A DNA stretch of 64,000 nucleotides from contig JANCYW010000019.1 in the NCBI GenBank assembly GCA_026184775.1, forward strand, positions 62,001-126,000, read 5' to 3'. Below are positions 38,267 to 47,337 of this stretch, piece after piece (within the stretch, counting starts at the first letter, position 1; every line of letters begins with the position of its first letter). The notes beneath the pieces were generated by a model. It had not been told where the DNA came from and did no database searches. It saw only the letters and a program-made list of their open reading frames with translations. The DNA comes from Cyanidium caldarium. Taxonomy: Eukaryota > Rhodophyta > Bangiophyceae > Cyanidiales > Cyanidiaceae. The position numbers and the translations under genes are program-made.

Positions 38267-39217
38267 TTATCGACGCAGTGAATGGTGTGCCCGGCCGCTC
38301 GATCCGGTGGCAAAGAGCGGCTGCGAGGTGCGGCGGACGATGACATGCGCATCCGAATACAAGCGCTCCAAGTACTGCCGGCCCGCCTCCGGTCGCCATG
38401 CCGTGGCTCGATAGTAGTGACAGTCGTGCAGCTCGGAGGCGGCATCGACCGGCCAGCCGGTGTATCGTGGGTACGGCGGCAGGAGCACGTCCAACATAGC
38501 ACACGGTTCGCGTTCGGTGGCGGTGATGCAGTGCACGTTGCCGCCGGCCTTGGGAAACAGCGACCAGATGTCGCCCGGGTGGCGCGTGGCGTGATCCACA
38601 ACGGTCGCAGCCGGTCCGCCGTGCAGGTGGCACTGGGCCAGCTGCGCCCGTTCCTGTGCTCGGTCGACGGGACGACCGGGTTGTGGTGATGAGGCGTCGG
38701 GCAGGAAATCCAGCGCGCTGATTTCGGCAGTGCCGTAGAGCAATTTCGACACCACCACCAATCCAAAGTGGTCGTGCGGCGGCAAGCACGCTCGCGGCGG
38801 TAACACAAACACCCCGATGCTGAACCAGTCGGGGCGCTCGTCGCCGTGCACGTAGGACACGGGGATCGGGGCGTCGGTGGCCGCTCGCTTCCCCGCCGTC
38901 CGACTCGCTGCCGCAACCGCCTCGCTCACGGAAGTGCCAAAGTCTTCCACACGCAGCGGCTCCATACGGGCCGCGACGTCGGCAGCACAACTGCGCGCCT
39001 CCGCCTCGTACTCGTCGCTCAGCACATCGTAGCGCTTGCGGGCCGCCTGCAGCGCGCTCGCCGCCGCCACCACCGTCTCCAGGAAAGCGTCCACGCGCGC
39101 ATTGCCAGTGCCACTCAGGGAAGCTGACGTCAGCCCCTGTCCCATGGAGCGGCGAATGCGACGACTAGGCCGGAGGCGTTGCAAGGCGGTGCGCCATGGA
39201 GGATAGCGAGTCGGCAT
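38267..39217 (-). CDS. ADO: Cysteamine/plant-cysteine-oxidase type thiol dioxygenase
   Basis: 316 aa from the first ATG (39217; 39145 also possible). Residues about 120-280 match the ADO/PCO fold: DWFSIGVFVLPPRACLPPHD with iron-binding HDH, VVSKLLYGTAEISALDFL, and the third ligand in GGNVHCITATE, then CAMLDVLLPPY. These non-heme iron enzymes oxidise thiols; plant PCOs and animal ADO oxidise N-terminal cysteine and act as oxygen sensors through the N-degron pathway, and ADO also makes hypotaurine. Which substrate is used cannot be read from sequence. The upstream helical segment (about 25-90) may be a targeting or docking region. It diverges from POLE2 across 372 bp. Confidence 0.88.
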   Translation of the reverse strand: MPTRYPPWRTALQRLRPSRRIRRSMGQGLTSASLSGTGNARVDAFLETVVAAASALQAARKRYDVLSDEYEAEARSCAADVAARMEPLRVEDFGTSVSEAVAAASRTAGKRAATDAPIPVSYVHGDERPDWFSIGVFVLPPRACLPPHDHFGLVVVSKLLYGTAEISALDFLPDASSPQPGRPVDRAQERAQLAQCHLHGGPAATVVDHATRHPGDIWSLFPKAGGNVHCITATEREPCAMLDVLLPPYPRYTGWPVDAASELHDCHYYRATAWRPEAGRQYLERLYSDAHVIVRRTSQPLFATGSSGRAHHSLRR

Positions 39218-39589
39218 AGGGTGCCGACGCCGAAATCCGCACCGTGAGCGCTGCGAGCGTGAGCAGTGCGAGCAAGAGGATGTGCGAGAGGGCCGTCCAG
39301 AAGGAGAGAGAGAGAGAGAGAGCGGAAGAGGGAGGGATACGCAGAGGGTGCGTGGTGGTGCACCCTGGGGAGGATGCAGCGCCTGGCCGAGGTCCCGTAA
39401 AAGGGGTGTCGGGTGTGTCGCTCGGTACGACAGCGGGCCGAGCGCCACTCCAATCCCTTCTTGTCGTGAACGACGACTGATCGCTGCACTCGACCCTCTC
39501 CTTATGCGTCACCGTCCCAGCCTGCCTGCCCGCATCGCAACGCACCGAGGCGGCGGCGGCGGCGGCGTCGCGCGAAGCATTTGGCGCGA
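39218..39589. other. Divergent spacer ADO / POLE2 with GA repeat
   Basis: A 372-bp spacer. It contains a (GA)n purine tract at 39304-39322, on the POLE2 sense strand. No TATA box or RNA gene was seen. Confidence 0.4.
39304..39322 (+). repeat. (GA)n microsatellite
   Basis: About nine GA units in the promoter spacer between ADO and POLE2. GA tracts can bind GAGA-type factors in plants, but nothing here proves it. Confidence 0.7.
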
Positions 39590-41521
39590 ATGCCGCGTCC
39601 CTCCTCCCTGCGGATACGACCTGCCGGAACGTCTGGGAGCTTCACGGCGATGGGTGTCGTGGCAATTCCTCGCCCTGAAATGTTGTACGGTATGTTGGAA
39701 CAGTTTCGGATGCGGGGCATGACGGTGGAGAGTGCCGCTCTGCCGCAGTTGGAGCGGCTGTGGCGGGCGGCGAGGCAGACGCGGGAGGCGGAGGACGACG
39801 AGGCGGCCGAGGAGCGGTGGTGGTGGGCGTGGACAGCAGTGTGTCCGAGCGGCAGTTTAACGGTAGGGGCGGTGAAGGAGGTAGAACGAAGGCTGCAAGA
39901 GAATGGGGTGTTGGTGGATGAGGGGGAGGAGGGCGGTGGTTGGCGGGTGCAGGTAGCAGACGCTTTCCAGTCCGCTGGCGCGTCGGTGGAGTGGATGTTT
40001 CCCGCGGCCGCCGAGCGCACAGCGGCGGTGCACCGGCGGCATGCCCTGTTGCTGCGAGAACTGCGGTGGATGTGGCCAGGAGAGGGAAACGCTCTTGGTG
40101 CGGACACTCCTGGCGGCCTAGTGCCGGTGCAAGCGCTGATGAGCGAGGGCGGTCGGCGCGCCGCGCTGGGGTGGCTGAGTCGGCGACACGCGGACGAGTG
40201 GTGGTTGGAGGATGCGTCCGGAGCGGTACGGTTGCATTGGCCAACGAATGCGGGAGAGGTGGCGTGGATGGCTGAACTCGCCGCTGAGAGGCAGCTGGTG
40301 GGCGAGGGCGGATTCGCCGTGGTGGAGGGTGTGTGTCACGCCAGTGCGTCGGCGTTGGCGGTGGAGCGGCTGCGAGCGCCACCTTTGGGCGGGTTTCCTG
40401 CGGAATTGCCTAGAAGAGTGGAGAGGGATGCTGCCGTGCGTGATGATGACATCGTAGCGCATGCCGAGGAGGACTTGTCTACAGAGGGGACGCTATGGTT
40501 GCTGGTCGCAGCCGACGTGCATTTGGACGATGAGGAGACGCTGCGCCGACTGCAACAGCTCCTGTGCCAGCTGTATGGAGGAAATGAGAATGGCGCGCGT
40601 ACCATATCTGCCGATGCGGCGCCCCAGTGCGTGTTCGTCCTCTGTGGACCGTTCCTGCGGCATGGCGCCGACGCTCTCTCGGCAGCGGACGGCGAGACGT
40701 CTCACGCCCCGCAGCATGCCCACGCTCATTCCAACGCTATCGACGCGCTCACCCAGGCATGTGCTCGTCTGGGCGCCATGATTCGCGCGTTCCAACCGGC
40801 GCTGCGGGCATCCCGCTCGCAGTGGGTGCTGGTGCCGGCGGCGAGCGATCCCGGCGGTATCGCCAAGGTGCTCCCGCGCCCGCCGTTGCCGTCCTCGGCA
40901 GTGGCGGCGCTCTGCGCCCACAGCGGCTTGTCACCCAACTCGGTGCATGCCGCCGCCAATCCGTGTCGCCTGCACCTTCAGGTGGCCACTAAGCAAAACG
41001 GCGGCGGTGACATGGCCGCGACGTCGCCCGCCACTCTGCAGGTGCTGGTGCACCGCACGCGACTGCTAGCACGGCAGCTGGCGCGACATGCACTGCTGCC
41101 GCCCGGCCACTGGCCGTGCGCCCGCCAGCATCCCGACGCCGAACACGCCCTCACCGCAGGCGTGTTCCGCACGCTGCTCTCGCAGCGTCACCTCTGCCCG
41201 TTGCCCTTCCAGCAGCAACCGCTCTTCTGGGAGCTGGATGCGCGCGCCCTCGGCACCAGTGCCGAGGTGAACGGCGTGTGCCGTCCGCCCGATTTGCTGG
41301 TGCTGGCCGACGACGACCTGCCGCCACACTGCCTCTCCGCGCCCACCACGGCATATCCGTTACCGCCGGGCCGACCGCTGCCGATGACGACGCACTGCAT
41401 CAGCACCGGTGCGCTCCGTCCCGACGGACATGGGGTCGGTGTATCTATCGGCAGTGGCGGTCGTTCCGTACAGACGCGGCTCTTGCACCTCGATGCCGCC
41501 CCCGCCCCGGATGAGGAGTAA
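39590..41521 (+). CDS. POLE2: DNA polymerase epsilon subunit B
   Basis: 643 aa from the first ATG (39590; 39650 also possible). An N-terminal helical segment (about 20-110) is followed by an OB-like region and the inactive calcineurin-like phosphoesterase domain shared by B subunits: LWLLVAADVHLDDEETLRRL, 'QCVFVLCGPF', 'WVLVPAASDPG', 'LPRPPLP', NPCRLHL, TLLSQRHLCPLPFQQQPLFW and PPDLLVLADDDLP. This order matches POLE2/Dpb2, which links the polymerase epsilon catalytic subunit to the CMG helicase for leading-strand replication. Low-complexity inserts make it longer than human POLE2 (about 527). Confidence 0.88.
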   Translation: MPRPSSLRIRPAGTSGSFTAMGVVAIPRPEMLYGMLEQFRMRGMTVESAALPQLERLWRAARQTREAEDDEAAEERWWWAWTAVCPSGSLTVGAVKEVERRLQENGVLVDEGEEGGGWRVQVADAFQSAGASVEWMFPAAAERTAAVHRRHALLLRELRWMWPGEGNALGADTPGGLVPVQALMSEGGRRAALGWLSRRHADEWWLEDASGAVRLHWPTNAGEVAWMAELAAERQLVGEGGFAVVEGVCHASASALAVERLRAPPLGGFPAELPRRVERDAAVRDDDIVAHAEEDLSTEGTLWLLVAADVHLDDEETLRRLQQLLCQLYGGNENGARTISADAAPQCVFVLCGPFLRHGADALSAADGETSHAPQHAHAHSNAIDALTQACARLGAMIRAFQPALRASRSQWVLVPAASDPGGIAKVLPRPPLPSSAVAALCAHSGLSPNSVHAAANPCRLHLQVATKQNGGGDMAATSPATLQVLVHRTRLLARQLARHALLPPGHWPCARQHPDAEHALTAGVFRTLLSQRHLCPLPFQQQPLFWELDARALGTSAEVNGVCRPPDLLVLADDDLPPHCLSAPTTAYPLPPGRPLPMTTHCISTGALRPDGHGVGVSIGSGGRSVQTRLLHLDAAPAPDEE

Positions 41522-41574
41522 ACCAGCAGGGGTCTTTTCGGTAGACGTGTGTCTCTCGTGTCTGCGTATGCGTT

Positions 41575-41602
41575 GCAACGCGTCCTCCCTGGGAGGCGTT
41601 GC
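41575..41602. repeat. 28-nt hairpin
   Basis: GCAACGC/GCGTTGC flank CCTCCC/GGGAGG, giving a nearly perfect hairpin with a one- to three-base interruption, 54 bp after the POLE2 stop. It could stabilise the mRNA 3' end or act as a processing signal. Confidence 0.5.
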
Positions 41603-41651
41603 GCGCCGCATCCACACGAGTCGTCTGACGCGTTTCGGTTTGGCGGCTGCG

Positions 41652-41679
41652 GTGTGTGTGTGTGTGTGTGTGTGTGTGG
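41652..41679 (+). repeat. (GT)14 microsatellite
   Basis: Fourteen GT units between POLE2 and OST4, about 90 bp before the OST4 ATG. Likely length-variable; may form Z-DNA. Confidence 0.85.
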
Positions 41680-41769
41680 ATCACGAGCACACCCGACGAC
41701 CACGTTGACAGTGTGCGGGAGGACAGTTGAGCCTACCCGGAGGGTTGCTGCACCTAGGGCGCCGGCGAG

Positions 41770-41979
41770 ATGATAACCGACGTGGAGCTGCTGCCGCTGA
41801 CCTATTGGTTGGGTGTGGGCATCTTCGCCCTCATCTTTGTGTACATGCTCGTGGTCACGCCGCTGCCCGCCAAAGGCCAGACGAAGACGTCGCCGAGTGG
41901 TGGTGCGGACGCGGCCATGGGGCCGTCGCGAGCGCGATCTGGTGTCGAGGGGCGCCACAAGCACAAGAAGCAACGATGA
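41770..41979 (+). CDS. OST4: OST4, mini-subunit of oligosaccharyltransferase
   Basis: 69 aa from ATG 41770. The first 33 residues, MITDVELLPLTYWLGVGIFA then LIFVYMLVVT, match OST4: the opening MITDV is identical to the human protein and one membrane helix follows. OST4 stabilises the STT3 complex that N-glycosylates proteins in the ER. Usual OST4 proteins are about 36 aa; this one adds a 35-residue basic tail ending RHKHKKQR, which would lie in the cytosol or lumen depending on topology. The KKxx-like end is not a strict retrieval signal. Recognition rests on the short N-terminus, so an unrelated single-pass protein is the alternative. Confidence 0.82.
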   Translation: MITDVELLPLTYWLGVGIFALIFVYMLVVTPLPAKGQTKTSPSGGADAAMGPSRARSGVEGRHKHKKQR

Positions 41980-42485
41980 GTGGCGGGGGAGGGGCATAGT
42001 GCAGGGCGATCGCGGGGGCGAGTGAGAGGTGTGGAGGTGGCACGGAGGCCGGAATGCATTTGCCATAGGGAGGGGATCACCGGGCGCTCTGCGTGAGGGG
42101 CTCGATACGGTGTCTTGGTGAGAGGCCCCGTGGATACCTTTGGCGGTTTGCATGGGCGAATACTGCAACCGCCGTTGGGCGCGTGCGATCACCACTGCCT
42201 GCACCCACCAGTGCTGCACGACAAGCTGCTACTCCACCTATCCTCGACCGCGCTTCCACCCGGATATACGGAGCGTATTCCCTCCTTCATGAGGTGCCCA
42301 CACGTCAGGGATTGGGGCGGGCGGCGCGCCCTGCACCCAATCTGGCGGCGCGTGCTCAGCGACGCTCAGATAAAAGAGTGAGGATGGATCCGAAGCGAGA
42401 AATCCCCGGAGCATCGCGTCGAGAAAGGGGGAGACGATGAGTTGATCTGGGCGATAATCGTATCTCCGGGCTCATTTCCCCGCTC
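41980..42485. other. Spacer OST4 / Nudix gene
   Basis: A 506-bp spacer between two plus-strand genes. An AGATAAAAGAG stretch near 42366 is a weak TATA-like candidate about 120 bp before the Nudix ATG. I found no tRNA, snoRNA boxes or convincing reading frame. Confidence 0.35.
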
Positions 42486-43124
42486 ATGGGGCTCCTCGCT
42501 CTCTCCACCGGTTGGATCCCGCCCCTACCTTCTCATCGACCGCCCGCTCGACGCTTGGGCACTGCTCGCCGACATCGCTGCGCCCTGTCTATGACGGTGT
42601 ATCGACACATCGTGGTGGGCGTGTCCGCAGTGGTGTGGCGCGTACCACCAGTTATCTGGCCTCTGGCGGCCGATCGCTCGCTGACCGCCTGTCTGACGCG
42701 GCTGCAGACGCACCTCCGCCACTCGCACCAGCCGCCGGAGTGTCTGGTGGTGCGACGGGCACGCGAACCTGCTCGCGGCCAGTGGGCGCTACCGGGTGGC
42801 CACCTGCAAGCGCAAGAGTCGGTGTTGCAGGCGGTGGCCCGCGAGCTGGTCGAAGAGGTGCACCTGCAGTCGCCGGACTATGTGCTCGGACCGGTACGCT
42901 GCGTGACCGACCTGTTCCGGCCCGAGAGCGCCACCCATTACGTGCTGCTCACTGCGACCGCCTGTGCTCGTGGCGATGCGGTGCTGCAGCCAGGCGACGA
43001 TGCGGACGCGGTGCAGTGGATGTGCCTGGAAGCGATGCAACGGGATGACGCCCAGCTGGTGCCCGGCTGTTACGCCGCCGCCCGCGATATATGGACACGA
43101 GTCGAGCAAGGAGATGGGGGGTAG
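42486..43124 (+). CDS. Nudix hydrolase
   Basis: 212 aa from ATG 42486. The first 35 residues are basic and acid-free (PPARRLGTARRHRCAL), like an organelle transit peptide; a second ATG at 42591 (MTVYRHIVVGVSAVVW) would give a cytosolic form. The Nudix box is at about 125-147: GGHLQAQESVLQAVARELVE then EVHL. It fits GX5EX7REUXEEXGU apart from His for the Gly. The REUXEE metal-binding core is intact, so hydrolysis of a nucleoside-diphosphate-linked compound is expected. The substrate is not readable; the WALPGGHLQAQES pattern resembles ADP-ribose/NADH or 8-oxo-dGTP type enzymes. Confidence 0.88.
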   Translation: MGLLALSTGWIPPLPSHRPPARRLGTARRHRCALSMTVYRHIVVGVSAVVWRVPPVIWPLAADRSLTACLTRLQTHLRHSHQPPECLVVRRAREPARGQWALPGGHLQAQESVLQAVARELVEEVHLQSPDYVLGPVRCVTDLFRPESATHYVLLTATACARGDAVLQPGDDADAVQWMCLEAMQRDDAQLVPGCYAAARDIWTRVEQGDGG

Positions 43125-43217
43125 GGAATGATGGGAAGAGGGAATGGGTAGAGGGTGCCGGGAGGATTCCCTCAGGCGAACCGCTGCTCCGCAGCTGAAC
43201 TTGCGCCTTCCACCCAG

Positions 43218-43225
43218 AAAAAAAA
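43218..43225 (-). terminator. Pol III terminator of tRNA-Phe
   Basis: Eight T residues on the minus strand, starting seven bases beyond the tRNA 3' end; a run of four or more T is the usual RNA polymerase III stop. Confidence 0.8.
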
Positions 43226-43231
43226 GGAAGA

Positions 43232-43320
43232 TGCCGTCGCGCGGGCTCGAACCGCGGGCCTTCACATATCCGTCAAGTATGCACTTCAGTGTGACGCTCT
43301 CCCAGCTGAGCTACGCCGGC
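43232..43320 (-). tRNA. tRNA-Phe (GAA) with 16-nt intron
   Basis: The 89-nt gene folds as a 73-nt tRNA after removing a 16-nt intron (43268-43283) between positions 37 and 38, the normal eukaryotic site. D arm GCTC/GAGC, anticodon stem TCACA/TGTGA, loop CTGAAG-A with GAA at 43287-43285, variable loop AGGCC, T stem CGCGG/CCGCG with loop TTCGAGC. Box A and box B promoters are internal. The acceptor stem GCCGGCG/CGACGGC has one G5-A68 mismatch. CCA is not encoded. It lies between the Nudix and MFS genes on the opposite strand. Confidence 0.93.
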
Positions 43321-43388
43321 AGGTTGTGCGCGAGCGAGCGCCTCCGCGCCCATCCGCCCGCGCGCGGAGACAGCCACCCGATTTGTGC

Positions 43389-43394
43389 TATAAA
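43389..43394 (+). promoter_or_regulatory. TATA-like box upstream of MFS gene
   Basis: TATAAA lies 97 bp before the MFS ATG, in a GC-rich spacer beyond the tRNA-Phe gene. Confidence 0.4.
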
Positions 43395-43477
43395 CGGCCG
43401 ACGCGTCGCGCGCGCTGCCCGCTTCCTCTTGCGCGCAGCCGTTGAAAACCAGACTCGCGCCTCTCCTGCCGCATTTC

Positions 43478-43489
43478 ATGGCCGCATGA
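43478..43489 (+). promoter_or_regulatory. Minimal uORF overlapping the MFS start
   Basis: ATGGCCGCATGA encodes Met-Ala-Ala-stop; its TGA shares bases with the MFS ATG (ATGA overlap). If the message begins near the TATA-like box, ribosomes meet this uORF first, in a good context (GGCC after ATG), so it could limit or permit reinitiation on the main frame. Confidence 0.45.
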
Positions 43490-44910
43490 TATGTTCCGGA
43501 TGGGGGCTGAGCCGCGAGCTGTACATTATCTACGCGCTCAAGTTCCTGTCCTCCTTCTCGTACTTTAGTTTCTCGCTGGCGCTGGTGCTCTACCTGTCCG
43601 AGGCGCTGGGCCTGTCGGATGTGGCTGCCGGCTGGTGGTACGGGGTGTACGGCGTGCTGACCAGCGTGTTTGGGGTGGCGGCCGGTTACGCCATCGATCA
43701 CTGGGGTGTGCGGCGATCGCTATTGGTGGGGTCGATGCTGGGCACTGCGGCGCGGCTGCTGTTTGCGGTATGGCAACGGCAGGCGGCGGCGCTGACGTTG
43801 TTGGCGACGCTGCTGCCGTTCGCCGAGTGTCTCGGCGTGCCGGTGCTGACCATATCGGTGAAGCGGTATACTTGCGATCAGCGCGGCAAGCGCACCATGG
43901 CGTTTTCGGTGTTCTACGCGGTGATGAATGTGGCGGCGTTGGTGGCCGGCCCGTCGGTGGAGCTGTGGCATGCGCACGGCCGCCTCACCGGGGTGTTTGT
44001 GTCGTGCGCGGTGTCCAGCGCGTTGATGGGCGTGTTGGCGTTCTGGGCGGTGGACGAGGTGGAGATGGATACGAACGGGCGGATGCGGGCGTTTGTGTCG
44101 CCGTATGGAGGCGAGAGCTGGTCGGCGGCGATACGACGCATCGGGCGCGAGGTGCAGTTCTGGCGGCTGGTGGCGATGACGCTGCTGTTGGTGGGCGCGC
44201 GACTGCTGTTTCGCCATCTGGACGCCACGCTGCCCAAGTACATGACACGCGTGTTTGGCCCGGATGCGCCGTTCGGTTTCGTGTACGCCTTGAACCCGTT
44301 CTTGATTGTGACGCTGGTGCCGCTGATAGCGCGACTGACGCACCATATCGACCATTTCACGATGATCCTGTACGGCTCGTTTCTGTCGGGGCTGTCGGCT
44401 TTTTGGATGTTGCTCGGTGACCGGTACTGGACGGTGGTGCTGTTCGTGGTGACGCTGTCGTTGGGCGAGGCGGTGTACTCGCCGCGAGTGTACGACTACA
44501 CCATGGCCATTGCCGGGCGCGGCAGCGAGGGCGCCTACACCTCTCTGGCGAGTGTACCGTTGTTCGGGGTGCAGCTGGTGACCGGGTGGATGAGTGGCGA
44601 GCTGCTGCAGCGGTTCTGTCCGGCGGCGCCGATCAGCGCGCGCCACACCCACACCATGTGGTTGATCATTGCACTGAGCACCATCTGGTCGCCGGTGTGC
44701 ATGTGGCTGTGTCGCGGCTGGCTCAGCCAATACAAAGAGGAGGCGCACCGCGAGGTGCCATCTGGGAGAGAAGAGGAGGACGCCGTGGAGGTGGATGGGT
44801 CAGGGAAGGATGGGCGGGAGCGAAAGGGAGACGAGTGGATGGAGGATGGGGACATCGCTGCACCCGTGACCGACGGCATCAGGCGTGAGGATGTCGGCGT
44901 GCGGGCATGA
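43486..44910 (+). CDS. Major facilitator superfamily transporter
   Basis: 474 aa from ATG 43486. About twelve hydrophobic segments are visible, beginning ALKFLSSFSYFSFSLALVLY. The A-motif region between helices 2 and 3 reads AAGYAIDHWGVRRSLLVGSM (D...G.RR), which is diagnostic of MFS. 'ECLGVPVLTISVKRYTCDQR' and 'AFSVFYAVMNVAALVAGPSV' resemble the peptide/nitrate (POT-like) branch, but the ExxER motif is absent. The 70-residue C-terminus is charged (Glu/Asp/Lys/Gly) and cytosolic. The substrate cannot be told. The start lies downstream of a tRNA gene on the opposite strand, which excludes longer starts. Confidence 0.85.
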   Translation: MICSGWGLSRELYIIYALKFLSSFSYFSFSLALVLYLSEALGLSDVAAGWWYGVYGVLTSVFGVAAGYAIDHWGVRRSLLVGSMLGTAARLLFAVWQRQAAALTLLATLLPFAECLGVPVLTISVKRYTCDQRGKRTMAFSVFYAVMNVAALVAGPSVELWHAHGRLTGVFVSCAVSSALMGVLAFWAVDEVEMDTNGRMRAFVSPYGGESWSAAIRRIGREVQFWRLVAMTLLLVGARLLFRHLDATLPKYMTRVFGPDAPFGFVYALNPFLIVTLVPLIARLTHHIDHFTMILYGSFLSGLSAFWMLLGDRYWTVVLFVVTLSLGEAVYSPRVYDYTMAIAGRGSEGAYTSLASVPLFGVQLVTGWMSGELLQRFCPAAPISARHTHTMWLIIALSTIWSPVCMWLCRGWLSQYKEEAHREVPSGREEEDAVEVDGSGKDGRERKGDEWMEDGDIAAPVTDGIRREDVGVRA

Positions 44911-45078
44911 GATCGGGGTGCGGCTGGACGCGGAGGCGCTCAGCGGTGCGTTCGCGCACGGGACGGGTGCCGAAGCTGCACTATGATGATGCACTATGAA
45001 AATCGCGGCGACAGTGGGTAGCGACCACGCTCCAGGCAGCGTCTCCATGCGGACCGATGGTGGCGTCGCTCTACCTAT

Positions 45079-47259
45079 ATGCGTAAACGAACCGATCGTG
45101 TCCTGCTCTGCTTTCTCGAGCACCCTCACTCGTTCATTCCCGCGCCATCCTTTCCCACAGACGGTTTCGCGCGCTCCGAGTGCCCCGTGAGACCGCACGA
45201 CCGCAGCACCAACGCTTGCCGCAGCTGGGCCGATCACCACCTCTTGGGGCTTTCGTCCACCCGTTCTCCGCGCACTCTCTCTCGCCCTATGCCTTTCGGT
45301 GCCCTCCCCGCGGTGCTCAACTCGTTGAGCGGGCAGCGAGAGCCGCTGACGCTGCGGCCCGGCGCGTCGTGTCTGACTTGGTACACCTGCGGGCCGACGG
45401 TGTACGACTCGGCGCATATTGGACACGCGCGGAGTTACGTCTCATTCGATGTGATGCGGCGAGTGCTGACCGACTACTTCGGGGTGGACGTGCGGTACCA
45501 GATGAACGTGACCGATATCGACGACAAGATCATCCAACGGTCGGCGGAGACGGGCGAGGCGTTCACCGTGCTGGCGCGACGACACGAGCGCGAGTTTTTC
45601 GAGGATCTGGCGGCGCTGCACTGTCGGCCGCCCGACTGGGTGACGCGCGTGAGCGAGTACATACCGGAGATTGCGCACTTCATCCGACGGATCGCGGACA
45701 ACGGGTACGCGTACGAAGTGGCGTCCGGCTCGGTGTATTTCGATACCGCGGCATTTGAACGGCGCGCCGGACACCGCTACGGCAAGCTGAAGCCCAGCGC
45801 CGCGGCGGCCGCGGCGGCGACAGCGGACGCGAGCCTCACCAACGGTGCCGAGCCAGCGCCGGCATCTTCCGCGGCGACCGCGCTAGCGTCTGAAAAACGC
45901 CAGCCGCGCGACTTTGCCCTGTGGAAAGCATCCAAAACGGACGCGGAACCTGGATGGGCGGTATGCGGCCTGCGACGCGGTCGACCCGGCTGGCACATCG
46001 AGTGCTCGGCTATGGCGTCGCTCGTCAGCTGCGCGGGCAGCGGCGTGTTGGACATTCACTCGGGCGGCATCGACTTGCGCTTTCCGCACCACGACAACGA
46101 ACTGGCGCAATCGGAGGCGTACTACGAGAGCGACCAATGGTGCCGCTACTTTGTGCACTCGGGCCACCTGCACATCGAGGGGCTGAAAATGTCCAAGTCG
46201 CTCAAGAATTTCATCACCATCCGACAAGTGCTGCAGCGGTGGACGTGGCGACAAGTGCGGGTGCTGTTCCTGATGCATCGGTACGAGGCGGGCATGAGTT
46301 ATTCCGAGGCCGGCATGGCGGACGCGGCGGCCGTCGAACGACAACTGGGCGAGTTTGTGCGCGGCCTGGACGCGGAGATGCGCGCCGTGGCGGATACGGT
46401 GGAGGCGCGGTACCGCAAACCGACCGCTGCGGAGGAGAGGCTGCTGCTGCAGGATTTGCCGGCGTGTCGAGCACGCGTGCATCAGGGCCTGTGCGACAAC
46501 TTGAACACGCCCGAGGTGTTGCAAGCGCTGTTGGCGCTGATTCGCGAGGTGAACGCGTATCGCACGGCGACCCGTCAGAACGGCGGCGCGGTGAATTACT
46601 TGGCGTTGCAGGCGGTGCGGCAGTACGTAGGTCGGTTATTGGCGGTGTTGGGCGTCGGTTATGGCTCGCCCGAGGCGGATGCGGGAGCCGACATCGATGG
46701 GCGACCACCAGACGGGGAGCGCTGGGTGCAGACGCTAGCCACGTTCCGCGATGAGGTGCGCAATATCGCCATTCAGGCAACCGCCGGCGACCACGTTGAG
46801 GTGGCGTCGGCGGTGCTGGCGGCGTGCGATCGATTGCGCGACCAAGTGCTGCCGCCGCTGGGCATTCGACTGGAGGATCGGCCCGGACACGAGCAGGCAC
46901 TGTGGAAACGCGACGACCCGGAGGCGATCGCCCGCGACGTGCAGCAGCGGCAGCAGGCGGAAGCGGAACGCGCCGCTGTCAAAGAGGCACGCCGCCGTGA
47001 AATGGATCAGAGGGTGCGCGATGAGCTGCTGCAGGGACGCACGCGCCCGCAGGATATGTTTCGCGACCGGGCGCGGTATAGCCGCTGGCGCGACGACGGC
47101 ATTCCCACGCACGACGCCGAGGGCAAGGAGCTGGAAAAGTCGCGGGTGAAGCGATTGGTCAAGGAGCAGCAGCGCCAACAGAAACTGCACGCCAAGTACC
47201 TCGACGCGCAACAGAGCGGCCTGTTGGAGAAACTCAATCTGACCGATGAACACGCCTGA
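45079..47259 (+). CDS. CARS: Cysteinyl-tRNA synthetase
   Basis: 726 aa from ATG 45079, or 656 from the in-frame ATG 45289 ([11 protein letters not shown]). The class I motifs are intact: zinc Cys in [20 protein letters not shown] with [14 protein letters not shown], second and third zinc ligands in [11 protein letters not shown] and [12 protein letters not shown], and [10 protein letters not shown] 55-residue Ala-rich insert lies after KLKPSAA. The C-terminus has the eukaryotic Arg/Glu extension, including [18 protein letters not shown]. The first 70 residues are rich in Arg, Ser, His and Pro, like an organelle leader, so two starts could supply organelle and cytosol from one gene. It ligates Cys to tRNA-Cys. 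Confidence 0.94.
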   Translation: MRKRTDRVLLCFLEHPHSFIPAPSFPTDGFARSECPVRPHDRSTNACRSWADHHLLGLSSTRSPRTLSRPMPFGALPAVLNSLSGQREPLTLRPGASCLTWYTCGPTVYDSAHIGHARSYVSFDVMRRVLTDYFGVDVRYQMNVTDIDDKIIQRSAETGEAFTVLARRHEREFFEDLAALHCRPPDWVTRVSEYIPEIAHFIRRIADNGYAYEVASGSVYFDTAAFERRAGHRYGKLKPSAAAAAAATADASLTNGAEPAPASSAATALASEKRQPRDFALWKASKTDAEPGWAVCGLRRGRPGWHIECSAMASLVSCAGSGVLDIHSGGIDLRFPHHDNELAQSEAYYESDQWCRYFVHSGHLHIEGLKMSKSLKNFITIRQVLQRWTWRQVRVLFLMHRYEAGMSYSEAGMADAAAVERQLGEFVRGLDAEMRAVADTVEARYRKPTAAEERLLLQDLPACRARVHQGLCDNLNTPEVLQALLALIREVNAYRTATRQNGGAVNYLALQAVRQYVGRLLAVLGVGYGSPEADAGADIDGRPPDGERWVQTLATFRDEVRNIAIQATAGDHVEVASAVLAACDRLRDQVLPPLGIRLEDRPGHEQALWKRDDPEAIARDVQQRQQAEAERAAVKEARRREMDQRVRDELLQGRTRPQDMFRDRARYSRWRDDGIPTHDAEGKELEKSRVKRLVKEQQRQQKLHAKYLDAQQSGLLEKLNLTDEHA

Positions 47260-47337
47260 CGGGGATGCCGTGAGTAAACATGCTCACGGGCCGAAACGTC
47301 CCCTTCCCATTCCACACCGTGCTCGGCCCCTTCTCAC

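Noticed and set aside
38223-38990. Long N-terminal extension of the FKBP through the ADO gene
   Set aside because: The upstream frame lies on the same strand as ADO in another phase and shows no domain; ADO is the real gene there.
42093-42440. Small coding frame or snoRNA between OST4 and the Nudix gene
   Set aside because: The frames have no recognisable protein, and no paired C/D or H/ACA boxes with sensible spacing were found.
43144-43485. Longer N-terminus of the MFS transporter
   Set aside because: It would run through the tRNA-Phe gene, and its first codons lack an ATG in context; the membrane domain begins right after ATG 43486.
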